Part shown: positions 24,044 to 35,584 of the stretch, piece by piece
Numbering within the stretch: the stretch's first letter is position 1
Layout: each line of letters begins with the position of its first letter
Source: Sipunculus nudus
Lineage: Eukaryota; Annelida; Sipuncula; Golfingiida; Sipunculidae
Length of the DNA stretch: 64,000 nucleotides
Assembly: GCA_026874595.1 (NCBI GenBank)
Contig: CM049317.1
Span: 64,252,118-64,316,117, forward strand
Direction: 5' to 3'
Position numbers and translations under genes: made by a program
Notes under the pieces: generated by a model
What the model saw: only the letters and a program-made list of their open reading frames with translations
What the model was told of the DNA's origin: nothing
The model's database searches: none

Positions 24044-24465
24044 CTGTGGTTGGCTTTATATTTGTGAGGCTTAAGTTTCAAGATTTCTTCATTTTGAGCT
24101 TTTTGCGAGGGTTTCATTTTCGTGATTGTATCAGAACATATACCATCTGAGTACAGCAGTACACATATACATTGTATTTTTGTTGATTTTAAATTTAGAA
24201 CAAATCCTACATTATCTCACTAATTTCTGGTTCAGTCATTCACTTATGATCTGTGTAACAGTTGACATATTTCATGTGATTACCGCATGTTTCAATACTG
24301 ATTAGTTTTCTGATTATGTTGTTTCCAGAGGTGGGATAACTAATCCCCTCTTGTTCATCTTAGTTGATGAGGCATTTTATTCCTGAGGGTTTAATATTTA
24401 CATTTATTTCATAATCACCAATATCGCAAAATTAAAACCATCACAAATAAAAAAGGCAACCACAG
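24044..24465. mobile_element. 422-bp MITE with CTGTGGTTG ends and TA duplication
   Basis: The ends are CTGTGGTTGGC and its complement GGCAACCACAG, continuing as an imperfect inverted repeat (for example TTTGTGAGG against ATTTGTGATGG). TA lies on both sides (24042-24043 and 24466-24467). The size, ends and TA duplication fit a Tc1/mariner-type MITE. Related but decayed sequences occur at about 24763-24870 and 59787-60190. Confidence 0.7.
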
Positions 24466-24904
24466 TATGTGAAGACTGAATCTTCAATCTAGTCCTAAAT
24501 GTATGTTTTTCTTGTTTAGTTCACAGAATATAGGTCTCTGTGACCTATTTTCAAAGGAGATTTTTCCAGGACCTCCCTGGATGTTGATTTAGAAATTCCC
24601 AAGTCAAATGGTTATTATTGTGCCCTGCTAAAATATAACAGACGGCTAGGCAGAAGGATGACAGAGACCCATTGCTATTGCTCAGTGTGACTGAAAGTTA
24701 GTCGAGTCACATGTAATTGTCATCAATGAAGTTAAGGTTGAGGGAACAAGAAACAGCAACTACTGTGGTTGCCCTTTTGTTTTTGAGGGTTTTAATTTCA
24801 CGATATTCACAAATGGGAAATAATCACGAAAATGAAACCCTCGGGAATAATTGACCAATTGAGTATGTCCTTTTTATTTAGTTTAGCCAATACTTCTATG
24901 GGTA

Positions 24905-25440
24905 TTAGGCTTGGGTCAAGTACATGGGGTCTGTACTTCAGTACAAGTACTTCAGCTTTTGACAAGTCCAAGTACAAGTGTAGAAATATTTAGGTTTACT
25001 TGAGTACAAGTCCAAGTACAAGAGTCTGTACTTAAGTACAAGTACTTTTATCATTTAATTCATTCAGATGTAGAACACACAAAATGTTCTGAATGTTCTT
25101 TTTACTCATATCTGCTCACAGGGAATGCTGCCATTATTCATTAACCTATTAACCCTTAGGATTAAAATGTTAGCAGTTAATGACAGAGATATCTGGCTGG
25201 CAACAAATTTCTATCAGTCTGTCATAGTGCTAAGATATTCAAAACATCACAAGGTTTCTTCATGCTGTGTTTATAGTTAGTAGATATGTGTCTTTTTTGT
25301 GTAAATCATGTACTTAAATAGTACTTGATTTATCAAGTACATTTTTGGCAAGTACAAGTAGTTTACAAGTAATGTACTTGCTTTAAAGTGCCAAATACAA
25401 GTACAGGGAAAGTACTGGGATATTTGTACTTACATTTGTA
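24905..25440. repeat. AAGTAC-rich low-complexity segment
   Basis: Two clusters (24915-25050 and 25300-25440) of CAAGTACAAGTACTT-like words separated by ordinary AT-rich DNA. GTAC palindromes are strongly over-represented. A similar patch lies at 34378-34475. Non-coding; it may be part of an unclassified element. Confidence 0.55.
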
Positions 25441-26730
25441 CATGCAGGTATAGGAAAAACGTTTATAAAGAAAAAAATGACCCTTGACTAAAAGGGGCCC
25501 AATCACCAAAAAAGCATGTTGAATTAACACAAAAAATAGCTTGTTCCGTTTAAAATAAATTTTCAAATGCCAAAACATTGCCCTGAAACCATTTGCTTAC
25601 TCCTGTAAACAAAGGTTAAAATCAGTGGACTGGGCTTGATCAACAGGTGTCAACATAAACATAGCATGTGGGACTCTGTGCATTGCTGAGCCATGACAAC
25701 TGCCAATCACATGATGCCCTGACTGAGTTGGCCCCAAAATGTATTACATGTTCCCGCTGGCTGAAACTTTGTGTGTTGCTGCTAACAATCGGACCTCTGG
25801 TCACGCAGCCTTGTTATGGTAAACAGACACACATGGACTGTGTTTATTAACATGCATAACCATAACAGTGTGTTAAACAGCCGTATGCGAGATGCTGGGA
25901 TGGTATTGCTTGGAAACTTTTGTATAAAGCAAAACTGATCTGACCAAAAGTATAGGCATAATATTGCTCCTGATTATGTCCCTTTTAATTTTAACTAAAC
26001 TACCTGTGCTGTGTTTACGGGCCCACTGTTATATGAGAAGAATAACACGAACTTGTGACTTATTCTCATTTTATAAAAAACACAGGTATGGCTTTACCAA
26101 AGGTTTGATATAGGTTCTGGTGAGAAAAATGAAACCCTCAAGGAACATTAAAAAAGGAGCAAGCACGAAATTTCAGCCTAAACCTCAGTATATGAAGTCT
26201 ACATATCATAAATATTGAAAAGAATGAATACACTAATAATTTAGTTATTTAATACCCTTTTATGGCTAATTAAGCATTATTAGATAATTTAAGTAAGTTT
26301 AGACCCATTTTGCACAGATTGAAATATAAACCTGATTCTTTACTCAGGCCTTCCTTATTTTATCTGTACATACTGGATAATTCTCCAAAGGCAGTGAAAT
26401 GGGTTTTGCACATATCATTACCAAAATTTTGCAGAAACCACAACTGCATGTCATACTCCATTCACAGTTGTGGGCCTGAACTGTACATTCAGGCCGTGTA
26501 ACGATAAAAATGGAAAATGACTTATGAAAACAAAAAACACGCAGCTCATCATAGATATATTAATATATCCCTGTGTATTCTTTTTCCTGCTTCAGTCTAG
26601 GGAAAATCTGGTCCACAATATTTATTAGTCATTTATTTGTATTGTAGGTCCACATAAATGGGGCAAATATTAAGTTATCAAGTAAATTAACATCTGATTA
26701 TCATTTTTTTTGGTTCCAGATGAGATCAAT

Positions 26731-26854
26731 ATGGTTCGCCTGACAAAAACTCGTATCTACGACGCTCTTCATAAAACTGTAGTCACCGGGCTTATTGGAT
26801 TCACAGCTTTGGGCACAGTGTGGCTTGTCTTCAAGGGAGCAAAATACGTCTTTT
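26731..26854 (+). CDS. COX14-like gene, coding exon 1
   Basis: Acceptor TTCCAG at 26714-26719, eleven bases of leader, then ATG. Encodes the basic N-terminus and the whole membrane segment. The donor is a consensus GTAAGT. Confidence 0.75.
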
Positions 26855-27311
26855 GTAAGTATTCTTAATATTATAAATGTTAAAGTATATTAATATAAAG
26901 TCCAAAATTGTTGTACATACATTGTTGGTAGTTGAATCCATCAAATATGATTTTGAAGACATGGCAAAAACATGACATTGGATCATGAATGATTTCATTT
27001 AAACATTGATAACAAACTTGTCATCTAGGGCCCTTTACCAATTTTATTCCTTGAATATCTTTGTTGATTAACTGACATCTTTGTAGTTCCCAGTGAACTT
27101 GGCAAATAAATAACCCTTCAGAACAAACCCCAGCTGAAGTCACATTGAAGAAATTTTATTTATTTTAATATTTTCATTTTTTTTAGTCACAAAGCCAGAA
27201 AGAAGACAAATTGCCCGACAGCAAGCAGAGGAAAAGCTGTCACAAGAACAGATGGAAAGGGAAGCAGAGTTGCTACGGCAACAGCAAGAAGCAGAGACCC
27301 ATAGGTTGTGA
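26731..27311 (+). CDS. COX14-like small single-pass mitochondrial membrane protein (2 exons)
   Basis: Exons 26731-26854 and 27187-27311 join in phase 1 through GTAAGT/TTTTAG to give 82 codons plus TGA. Residues 1-15 are basic (MVRLTKTRIYDALHKT) and residues about 16-35 form one hydrophobic segment. After a KxxxYVFFTKPERR stop-transfer region, residues 50-82 are a charged, Gln/Glu-rich helix. This layout and the RRxxARQQAEEK tail recall COX14, a factor that stabilises newly made COX1 during complex IV assembly in the inner mitochondrial membrane. COX14 in vertebrates is shorter (about 57 residues). Other tiny inner-membrane proteins share the layout, so no symbol is given. The start is the ATG after a short in-exon leader; an ATG at 26720 reads into a stop after seven codons. 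The 5' UTR probably comes from an upstream exon. Confidence 0.7.
27187..27311 (+). CDS. COX14-like gene, coding exon 2
   Basis: A T-rich tract and TTTTAG precede it. Encodes TKPERRQIARQQAEEKLSQE and the remaining Gln/Glu-rich tail (to ETHRL), ending at TGA 27309-27311. Confidence 0.75.
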
Positions 27312-27827
27312 TATCATCTAAGCATGGACAGTTGTGTGCAGAATTTGAATTTTACACCTGGATATGCACAATCTGTGACACTTATACTGACACTGGGTGA
27401 TGCATTGTAGAAGATATATCTGATGAAAAGCTACAAACTCCAACATTTGTGATGAAAGAGGACCTGAATGTGAATGATACCTTCTCGGCTGATAAAAACC
27501 TGTGAAAAAATGTCATAGAGTCTAAAATGTATACCATTGAACCTGTATTAGGGACACTGACAGGACTTGGGATTTTGCCTTAAATAAAGAGGTGCCCAAA
27601 GTGGACAGTTTCCAAGCTCTAACTCTACTAAACATAAGACTGCCTTAAGTGTCCATAAATTTGAGGTGGCCATAAAATAGAGTGGCCTTTAAGCAGAGGT
27701 TTCCCTATATTAACAAGCATGTAGAGTTAATATTTAAAATAAGAACATCTGAGTATATTCATGTTTGGTATGATTTATCACAAAGGAGAAATTATGTTCT
27801 TCAACTATGGTAAAGTGTATCAGTACA

Positions 27828-27833
27828 AATAAA
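27828..27833 (+). terminator. Candidate poly(A) signal of the COX14-like gene
   Basis: AATAAA about 520 bases past the stop, followed within 20 bases by a T-rich GCATTTTTTGCTC stretch. An earlier AATAAA at 27583-27588 is an alternative. Confidence 0.35.
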
Positions 27834-28577
27834 ATCTGCATTTTTTGCTCTTATTCATGTATATATAAGGTAAATGACCATTCAAAGATTGATTATGAAG
27901 AACATTTGAAAATAAATTTGTAAATATAAGGATAGTGTGTTGATATATTGTTTCATATCTGACTGGTTTGATTTCTCATTAGAATATGATGATCTGTAAA
28001 ATACTTCATCTGCTAAATCTGAAAAATACTTCATCTGCTAAATCTTTCTGATATTATAATCAAATATTCAAATACTTTTACCATTAAATAAATCCACCCT
28101 GGCTTGAATTTACCAAAATTATACATACCACAGTATATATATGGACATCTTAAAACCGGGCTTACAGGCCTAATACAACCCTGTACATCAAGTATGTTCC
28201 CATGATAACATGCATGACCATTATTATCCCCTCGCAACGAGTTGCAAAGGCAGGCCTCCCACACTGGCATAAAATCATAAAATTCATAAAATTTCCCAAA
28301 TGGCATAAAATAGCATTAAATAAGTAACAAAATCATAAAATTTTGTTGTAATTACCCAGTAATATTTGTTTCAACTTCAAAGTCTATGGCTATTTTGCAT
28401 AGTGCCCAAACTACCATGCGTGTATAGTTGCATTGCATTTTACAAAAGTGGTGTGTGGACTAGAGTAAAAAATAGTTGTTTCTTGTAAAGCATGAAAATA
28501 TCATATGCAATATCCGTAACAGCTGTTGAGATATTCATGACCTAAACTGCTGCATATATATATATATATGATGTGTA

Positions 28578-30545
28578 TGTCACAGTGTAGATGGGAATCC
28601 AGCTGAGTTCAGAACTCAACCAAATGAGATAGGAATTCTGATCTAAAGAGTTAAGATGGGAATAGTCACTGTTATTCTAGTCTCAACTAGTTGACATTGG
28701 AATATTCCAATGTACACTGGTTAAGACTGGGAATGCCAGAAGTGAATCAGTTTACTTTAGGATATCAGGAAATACACTAGTTCACTTTGAAATATGTAGA
28801 TAAGTCTACAGTTTTATTGTTTCACACTTTATAACAAATGCTTCTAAATTAAGTTCAATTAAATTTATTTATTTGCCACAAGAATGTATACATTATACAT
28901 GAAATTGTTCCTTTATATATAGTTATTCCTGTGACAAAGAGGACTGACTCATAGAGTATATATGTCATCTCAGTATTATAATTAAATGTAGTAAGTTAAA
29001 TGGTGCACTGTGCAATAAGAAAACTAAAATTTCAGAAAAAAAACAAACTAAATAAAAATTTGATTATGAAAATGGAGTAAAATATAATAAATATGATTCT
29101 TAAATGGAGGAAAAGTATACTCTCAGACAGCGTTTAAATGTTGATATTGTACAACAAAGATCAATATCTTGTATTCTTAATAAAATTGTTCCAAACTCCA
29201 GCCCCCTTGAATTGTAAAGTTTTACTGGAGGCTGCAGTTTTACATACTGGAACATGGAAAAAATGCATTCTTCTTGTTCTGTCATGATGTACATCTCAGT
29301 ATTTGCAGAATAATTCAAAAACAATTAAAGATAACATTTCATATTAATCTTATACATAAATAAACCAACACTATAATGGAAGATATATTCTGGATAAGCT
29401 TTTGAAAAAAGTAATTTTGTTAAAAAAAAAAATAAATATGTAAAATCATGATATTGTGCCGGTGATATATAAATGTTTTATTCCTTTATACTTTTATCTA
29501 GTCTAGTTTGAAATAAAGCTAGATTTCATTGTACATTGTTGTTTATAAGCTGTGGTCTCCATTCTCCAGCTGATGTTCTTTAAACCTGGTTTACATCAGG
29601 TCAAGGCTCCACCGAAGAAAACTGTATGACCCTTCATGTCATATGTTACTATATTAAAACAATTCATCCCTAGGAATGGACTCTGTAACTGTAGTGGAAG
29701 TTGTTTCAGTGAATGCCATATGTTAGTAAAACAAAATCAAATTTGTTTTAATATTGTTACAGCTTTATAACAGTACTGGCTGTTGTTCTACAATGTGCTG
29801 TATTTAGGAGGAAAGTCAATTTTTTTTCATGATATGCTTGGAAGCTTTTATAACTTTAGAATTATCATTGACCATGTAAAGCTGAAAGATTTACTCTATA
29901 AAACATTTTTTTTCTACATTTGATGTGTTTATCAGTGTTAAATAGATCCTTGAGTGTTTAAATTATTTATTGTAAATGCTGCATATTGCATAGTTTAAAT
30001 TGTGATTACAATTAAGTTATGGAATTGCTACACATGAATACCTTGTCTGGTTCATTCCCTCAAATCTGTATATATATATGCTTTTATTCAGCTGGTTAGT
30101 GTTCTATGGTGGGCCCTGTATTGTCACCCAAGCAAAAATTAACAGATAATCAGATATTCTTGTGTACACTTAACACAAATTAAAACTTAAAATAAATCTT
30201 AACAACAAGGGTAAGATAATCTACTGTAGATTAGTGTACTTCAGGATATTCCAAAATGGACTGTTTCACCTAGTTACATATAATAAGCTATAATAATCAG
30301 AAATTCTAAAGAAAACTAGTGTATTTTCAGGATATCCCAAAGTAAAATCTCAATGTGAACCAAATGGACTAGTTAAGATTGGATTAAAACACTATTCCCT
30401 TCTCAACCATTTAGATGGGAAATCCCATCTCAGCTGGAAGATAGCCAGTTGAGATTTGAGTTCCTATCTCAACTAGTTGCAATGGAATTCCCTTCTCAAC
30501 TAGTTGAGTTCCAAACTCAATTGGATTCCCATCTGCACTGTGACA
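28578..30545. mobile_element. ~2-kb inverted-repeat element with TGTCACAGTG ends
   Basis: The left end TGTCACAGTG then AGATGGGAATCC is mirrored at the right end as GGATTCCCATCT then GCACTGTGACA. Degenerate inverted homology continues inward for perhaps 250 bases, including repeated CTAGTTGAGA/GGGAATTCC words and a shared TTCAGGATATCCCAAA motif. No transposase or other protein is encoded. No clear target-site duplication was found, so the superfamily is open. Confidence 0.65.
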
Positions 30546-30915
30546 TTTACAGTCATTGCATCATGCATCAGCAGCATGGTTTATATATAGGCTGCAAATG
30601 ATTAATATACCAATTAAGAGATTTCTTTCTAAAATAGTGCTAGAATTTAAAGTGTTAGAGTGTTAAAATGAATTCTTTTATATTGGAGTGGTAGAATTTA
30701 TTATTTTTCTGTATCTTTGTTTTAAAATAGTGCTGGAAATCTAGAAAATAAGGCCAGTTTGAGGAAAAGGATAATCTTATATGCTGTAGTCCTAGGAAGG
30801 ATCATTATTAACATTACTAGCTAACTTGTTAGGGTTTTCCTGGCTCATTTGTTTGGAGACTCCTAAATGAGTGTCCCAGTAGTAGCAGTTACAAACTATA
30901 GAATCAGGTTTCTGC

Positions 30916-31910
30916 TTTTTTAGCTCAGCTGACTTTCAGTCATGCTGGGCTATAGTGATGGGTCTTTGTCCGGCGTCCTTCCGTCTGTCCGGCCGGCCGT
31001 CCGGCCGGCCGTCCGGCCGTTAGCAGGGCACAAATCATAACCTTAGGGGCTAGGGCCATGAACCCTATGCAGTCTTATAGGTTATAAAAAGATCTCCTTG
31101 CAAACCTGAAATTAGGTCACTGGGACCTATATTCTCGAAGTTATGGGGTGTGTTTGCACCCCCCAGAAATAACTCTTTGAGACAAAATTTTCATCCCCAA
31201 CCTTCCATCTTTCACATACAGCTCACCTACCAACAGGGGAAGAACCATAATTTTTTTTAGGTAAAAAGGTCAAAGGTCAAGGTCACAGGAGCCTCTTCTT
31301 TGAAAAGCCTGTGGATGCATTTTAAGCCAACCCTTTCATCCCAATTCTTTGATCTTTCACATATAGCTCACCTACTAAGTTGGAGAAGAATCCTATAGAT
31401 TTTGAGGTCACAAGGTCAAAGGTCAGGGTCACAGGATCCACTTCTTTGAAAAGGTAGTGGACACATTTCAAGCTAGACTTTTCATTCCAAACTTTCCAGC
31501 ACTGATATCGCTTCTCTGCCAACAGGGGAAAAGACCTGTTGATTTTGAGGTCAAAGGTCAAGTCGCAGCACCAACTTCTTGCGTGGAGTCATTTTCAGGC
31601 AAACTTTTCAATCTGTACCTTCCATCTGTCACATATGGCTTACCTACCAATACGGGAAGAAGCCTATTGATGTTGAGGTCAAAAAGTCAAAGGTCAAGGT
31701 CACAATATATAATTGTTCTAAATGCTTGTGAGCATATTTCAAGTGTAACTGTTCAACCCAAACCTTCAGTCCTTCACATATGCCACATCTATGCATCACT
31801 CAGTGTGACTCAAACTTCATATTTATGGGTCTTTTTGCTTGAATAAATAACTTATTGATTTTGGGGTCAGCTGGTCAGCAGGTTAAAGGTTGCAGGTCAA
31901 AGTTATTCAC
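30916..31910. repeat. Repeat with TTTTAGCTCAGCTGAC end and AGGTCA arrays
   Basis: Begins with TTTTTTAGCTCAGCTGAC, then a GC-rich GTCCGGCCG run (30985-31020). Imperfect units of roughly 120-150 bases follow, each with a CACATATxGCTCACCTACCAA-like part and a TTTTGAGGTCA..AAGGTCAAGGTCA part. The plus-frame ORF at 31457-31846 is repeat-derived. Elements with this end are, to my recollection, abundant in bivalve genomes. Confidence 0.6.
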
Positions 31911-33730
31911 CCATTGGTTGCCAAGTAATTACACCAGATTTAAGTGGTCAGTAGTTACCCATCATTTAGAAAGAATCCAGTTGATATATGGGCAAAAGGC
32001 CAAGGTCATAAGTCAGGGATGTTCACAATTACTTATTTTATAGACCATCTCTATTTTACTTGTATATATAACCATCCCACTCCAGCTGGAACATCTCCCT
32101 GTGTGGCTGTAATTGTGAGTGACACTGGTGACATATGACTCCCTTTTGTATCAGCCTATTAAGTGATAAGGCTCAGTGAAGTACCTCGTTACTTCATAAC
32201 AAAAACACTGTTGTCAGAATGCTTCAGCCAGGCATTAAGACTATGAGAGTATAGTATTAAGGTTTAGCTACTGATTTATAAGATGATGGGAACATTTTGC
32301 AGTTTATTTTATGAAATACTAGCAATAAACTTAGTTTCCTAGATATCTGAATATTTTAATATATATCACCACATATAAAAGCAAGTGTTTGTTCTCATAA
32401 TATGTGGATGTGTACCTTGATTTAGGATGGCTTTTTGTTTTATTTCAAGACTCTTAGTCATGCTTTCTGCATTTCTTTACTTTCAGGTTTGGCAGTTTAC
32501 CTACCCTGCTGACCCCATTGAAAAGCAGAGTGATAATAAAAAATATTGGACTTACACTTTTTACAATTGCATATCTATAAATCTGATATGAGGGCCTGGA
32601 CATGCCTTTTGAATTATTTTGGGCATTCATTACTGGATAATTTGCCCCAAGTTTGGCCTCTTATTGGGGAATGTGGGATATCAAATGTCATACTTGTCAG
32701 AAATCCATTATGTCTGCCAGTTAGCCACCTTAGAAATTCTTTCTTCAGGGCAGTTTCAGTAATTTTTCTTTAATGTTTGGTCCGATTTAGAGAATGTTTG
32801 TTGTCTGATTTCAGACTTGTCAGAAGTCCAATATGGCCACCAGGCAACCATCTTTTAATTCCTTTTGATCATATTATCTCAAGAACAGTTAAAGTGAATG
32901 CAGTTGGATGTATATTTATGTAATCTTGTAAAGGATTGGGTCAAATATTTCTGAATAAATATTACCATCATTTATAAAAATGCAGTACAGTTGGCTTGTA
33001 TTGAATAAAAATTCATACAGAAGCACCTGTTTCTCAATAATTCTTGCATGTATTTCCTTGATTTTTGCTATATATTTTGATCTTATATTTGCCCTTTGTG
33101 GTGTTCCTTTTGAGACTGACAGGTTTCAAGCAAGCTGTTGGAATAGTTCCTGATAGCTTAACAATCATGCATTTTCCTCAGACCATCAATTCACTGTGTT
33201 TTAACCAGACATAGGTGATACATATTTCTGTTGTCATAGAAAATTTTCAACAAATTGGCAAATTGGTTCTTCAAAATTTCACTGGAAGTTGTGAATCTCA
33301 GTCCATGATGTCACAGGTCATGCTTGGCAGCTGAGCGTCATGACCCATGGATCACTTGTTCAACTGTATTACCTATGTTATAAACATGTGCAAATGCTAT
33401 GAAAATGATAGGGACTTAGTCCGAACAACATAAACTAACATATAAAATGGCGCTTGTAAAGAGCATAAAAATGTCATAAAATTTTAAAAAAAAGTCATAA
33501 AATCATTAAAAAAAAATTCTCAAGAGTGAGTGGGAGGCCTGCAAAGGGGATATAGTAATGCCTCTGTTCGTGCATCAGTCTGTCCATCCAGAATTGGCTT
33601 GTGGTTCGATTTCGAGCCAAACCATTTGACAAAACCTTTCATCTTGCACATATGACTCACCTGCCCATAGATGAAGACACCTATCGATTTTGAGGTCACA
33701 GGGTCAAAGGTCACAGCCACAGGGCCCACT

Positions 33731-34687
33731 TTTTAGCTCTGCAGACTATAAGTCATCTGAGCTATAGTTGCGGTCCATTGTCTGTCATCTGTCTGTCTGT
33801 CTGTCTGTAGATGTGGCACATTTTGAAACCGTAAGACCTAAGATTCCAAAATTCGGCATAATGTTAGATGTCCCCAAAATCTCCTACCAAGCTGTAAACT
33901 GGGTCTTTGCGACTTCTTTAGTTTGAGAAATTAAGGAAAAACCTCAATATTTTTTATTAAAAACCTATTTTCACACTTCAGGACTGCCTAATATCAAAAC
34001 CACTCATCTGCTTTCCCTCATATTTACCATAAATATTCCTCTATATAGTTCCTATGTACAGGCCAGAAATTAAGTCTGTTAAGTATAATTTCTTTAAGTT
34101 ATGGACCCGAACATAATGGACTTTGTAAAAAATCAGTAAAAATATTTACTTCAGCTGAGCACAGTGACCCATGGGTCCTTTGTTCTCTTTTAGTATTAAA
34201 TTTGGTTACCTGTAGTGTAAAATAATCAGCCAGCTATAAGTGTGATAAGCTGCTCATAAATTAAAATTGTAAACACACCTCCAGAAAAAAGGCATGTTAA
34301 CTTGCATATATGTAAATTAATGCCACTATTATTATCTGTAAAAACATATTTGAAGTGATCCTAAAATAAATGTACCTGTACCTAGTTACTTTCTAAACTA
34401 TCTGTATCTGTACCAAGGTACTCTGTGAAAATCAAGTACCTGTACCTGTACATAGGTACTTTTACTTGTAATTGGCCCTCACCCTGGCCCCATAGCTCTG
34501 AGGAAATGGGTAACAGCAACCTAATTTCAGGTTTCCAAGGAGATTTTTGATAGACCTCCCTGGTTGTCAAGTAAGAACATTCTTGGTCCAGTGGTTACAA
34601 TGTGTGCCTGATTTGTGCCTGGTTAATGAACAGACAGACAAAGATTGAATGCTTTAGCTCAGATGACTCGGTCAGCTGAGCTAAAAA
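33731..34687. mobile_element. ~957-bp unit bounded by inverted TTTTAGCTC..TCATCTGAGCTA ends
   Basis: The left end TTTTAGCTCTGCAGAC then AAGTCATCTGAGCTATAG is mirrored by the right end CTTTAGCTCAGATGACT then GTCAGCTGAGCTAAAAA. An internal boundary-like motif, CAGCTGAGC..GACCCATGGGTCC, lies at 34152-34178, so this may be two abutting elements. Non-coding; class unknown. Confidence 0.5.
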
Positions 34688-35584
34688 CGACTGAAGGTGG
34701 CAACACTAGGTTTCTGTATGAGAAAGGCATCAAGGATACATGGACATGCAAAATTTTAGGCAGATACTTCAAATGATCCATCAGATCCGATAAAAATGCA
34801 CCAAGGCCACCACAGACTAGATATTTCTTGGCACTGCAAGTGCCATAGTATCACCAGACATTTAATCCCCCCCTTTAAGAAAAGTCCCTCCCCCCCCCCC
34901 CCATATCTCCAGCAGCATATACTGACACTTGGCAAGCCACTATGGAACATCTATCAACTTGAAAAACAATATTTTTCACCAAATATTGGCCAATACAGGG
35001 AATCACTCTTATGAAAAGGGGATAGATTTATACTAAAAAAATGGTAAGGTAGGTGGCGCCACCTGTCTGGTTGACGAGAAAACTCTCCAAGATGGATGTA
35101 CATACCAAATTGGAGACTAAACATTAAAGGACTCCTCAACTATGGGCAATTTACATCTAAAACAAATGTACAGATGGATATGTACCACACAAAAAAATGG
35201 CAGATGACGCCACCATTCATGCATACAAGATGGAGGAGGCCAAGATCTATGGTTAATGCACCGTTTCAGACCAATACAGCACACCACTCCTAAGAAAAGA
35301 GCATTAATTTATTCTACAAAAAAAGGAATGTAGATGGAGCCACCTGTCTGGTCTAAATTTCCACGATTAATAGACATGCCAAATTTAAGGCCAATACCCT
35401 GAATAACTCTGGAGATATGAGCTATTTTCACCGAAAGCACATGTACCGATGGACACCATAACAAGCAATTGCAGATGGCACCAACAGTCTTTTGTACAAG
35501 ATGGAAGAGTCCAAGATCTATGGATATGCACAATTTCACGCCAGTAGGCCAAATCACTCCAGAGTAAAGGGCATTAATTTATTC

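Larger units (their letters stand above)
22007..26719 (+). other. Presumed first intron of the COX14-like gene with repeats
   Basis: Non-coding. It holds a 422-bp inverted-repeat element at 24044-24465, a partial relative at about 24763-24870 and a further fragment near 26100-26200. It also holds an AAGTAC-rich segment at 24905-25440 and a diverged duplication sharing ATGATGCTATCATT..GAAAA (near 23600 and 23918). No convincing exons were seen in 22100-24000. Confidence 0.35.

Noticed and set aside
31457-31846. 129-codon plus-strand ORF
   Set aside because: It lies in the AGGTCA repeat array; there is no domain and the frame changes between repeat units.
34582-34612. Box-A-like text CCAGTGGTTACAATGTG
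   Set aside because: No B box follows at the right distance, and it is part of the GACAGACGGAC-ended repeat unit.
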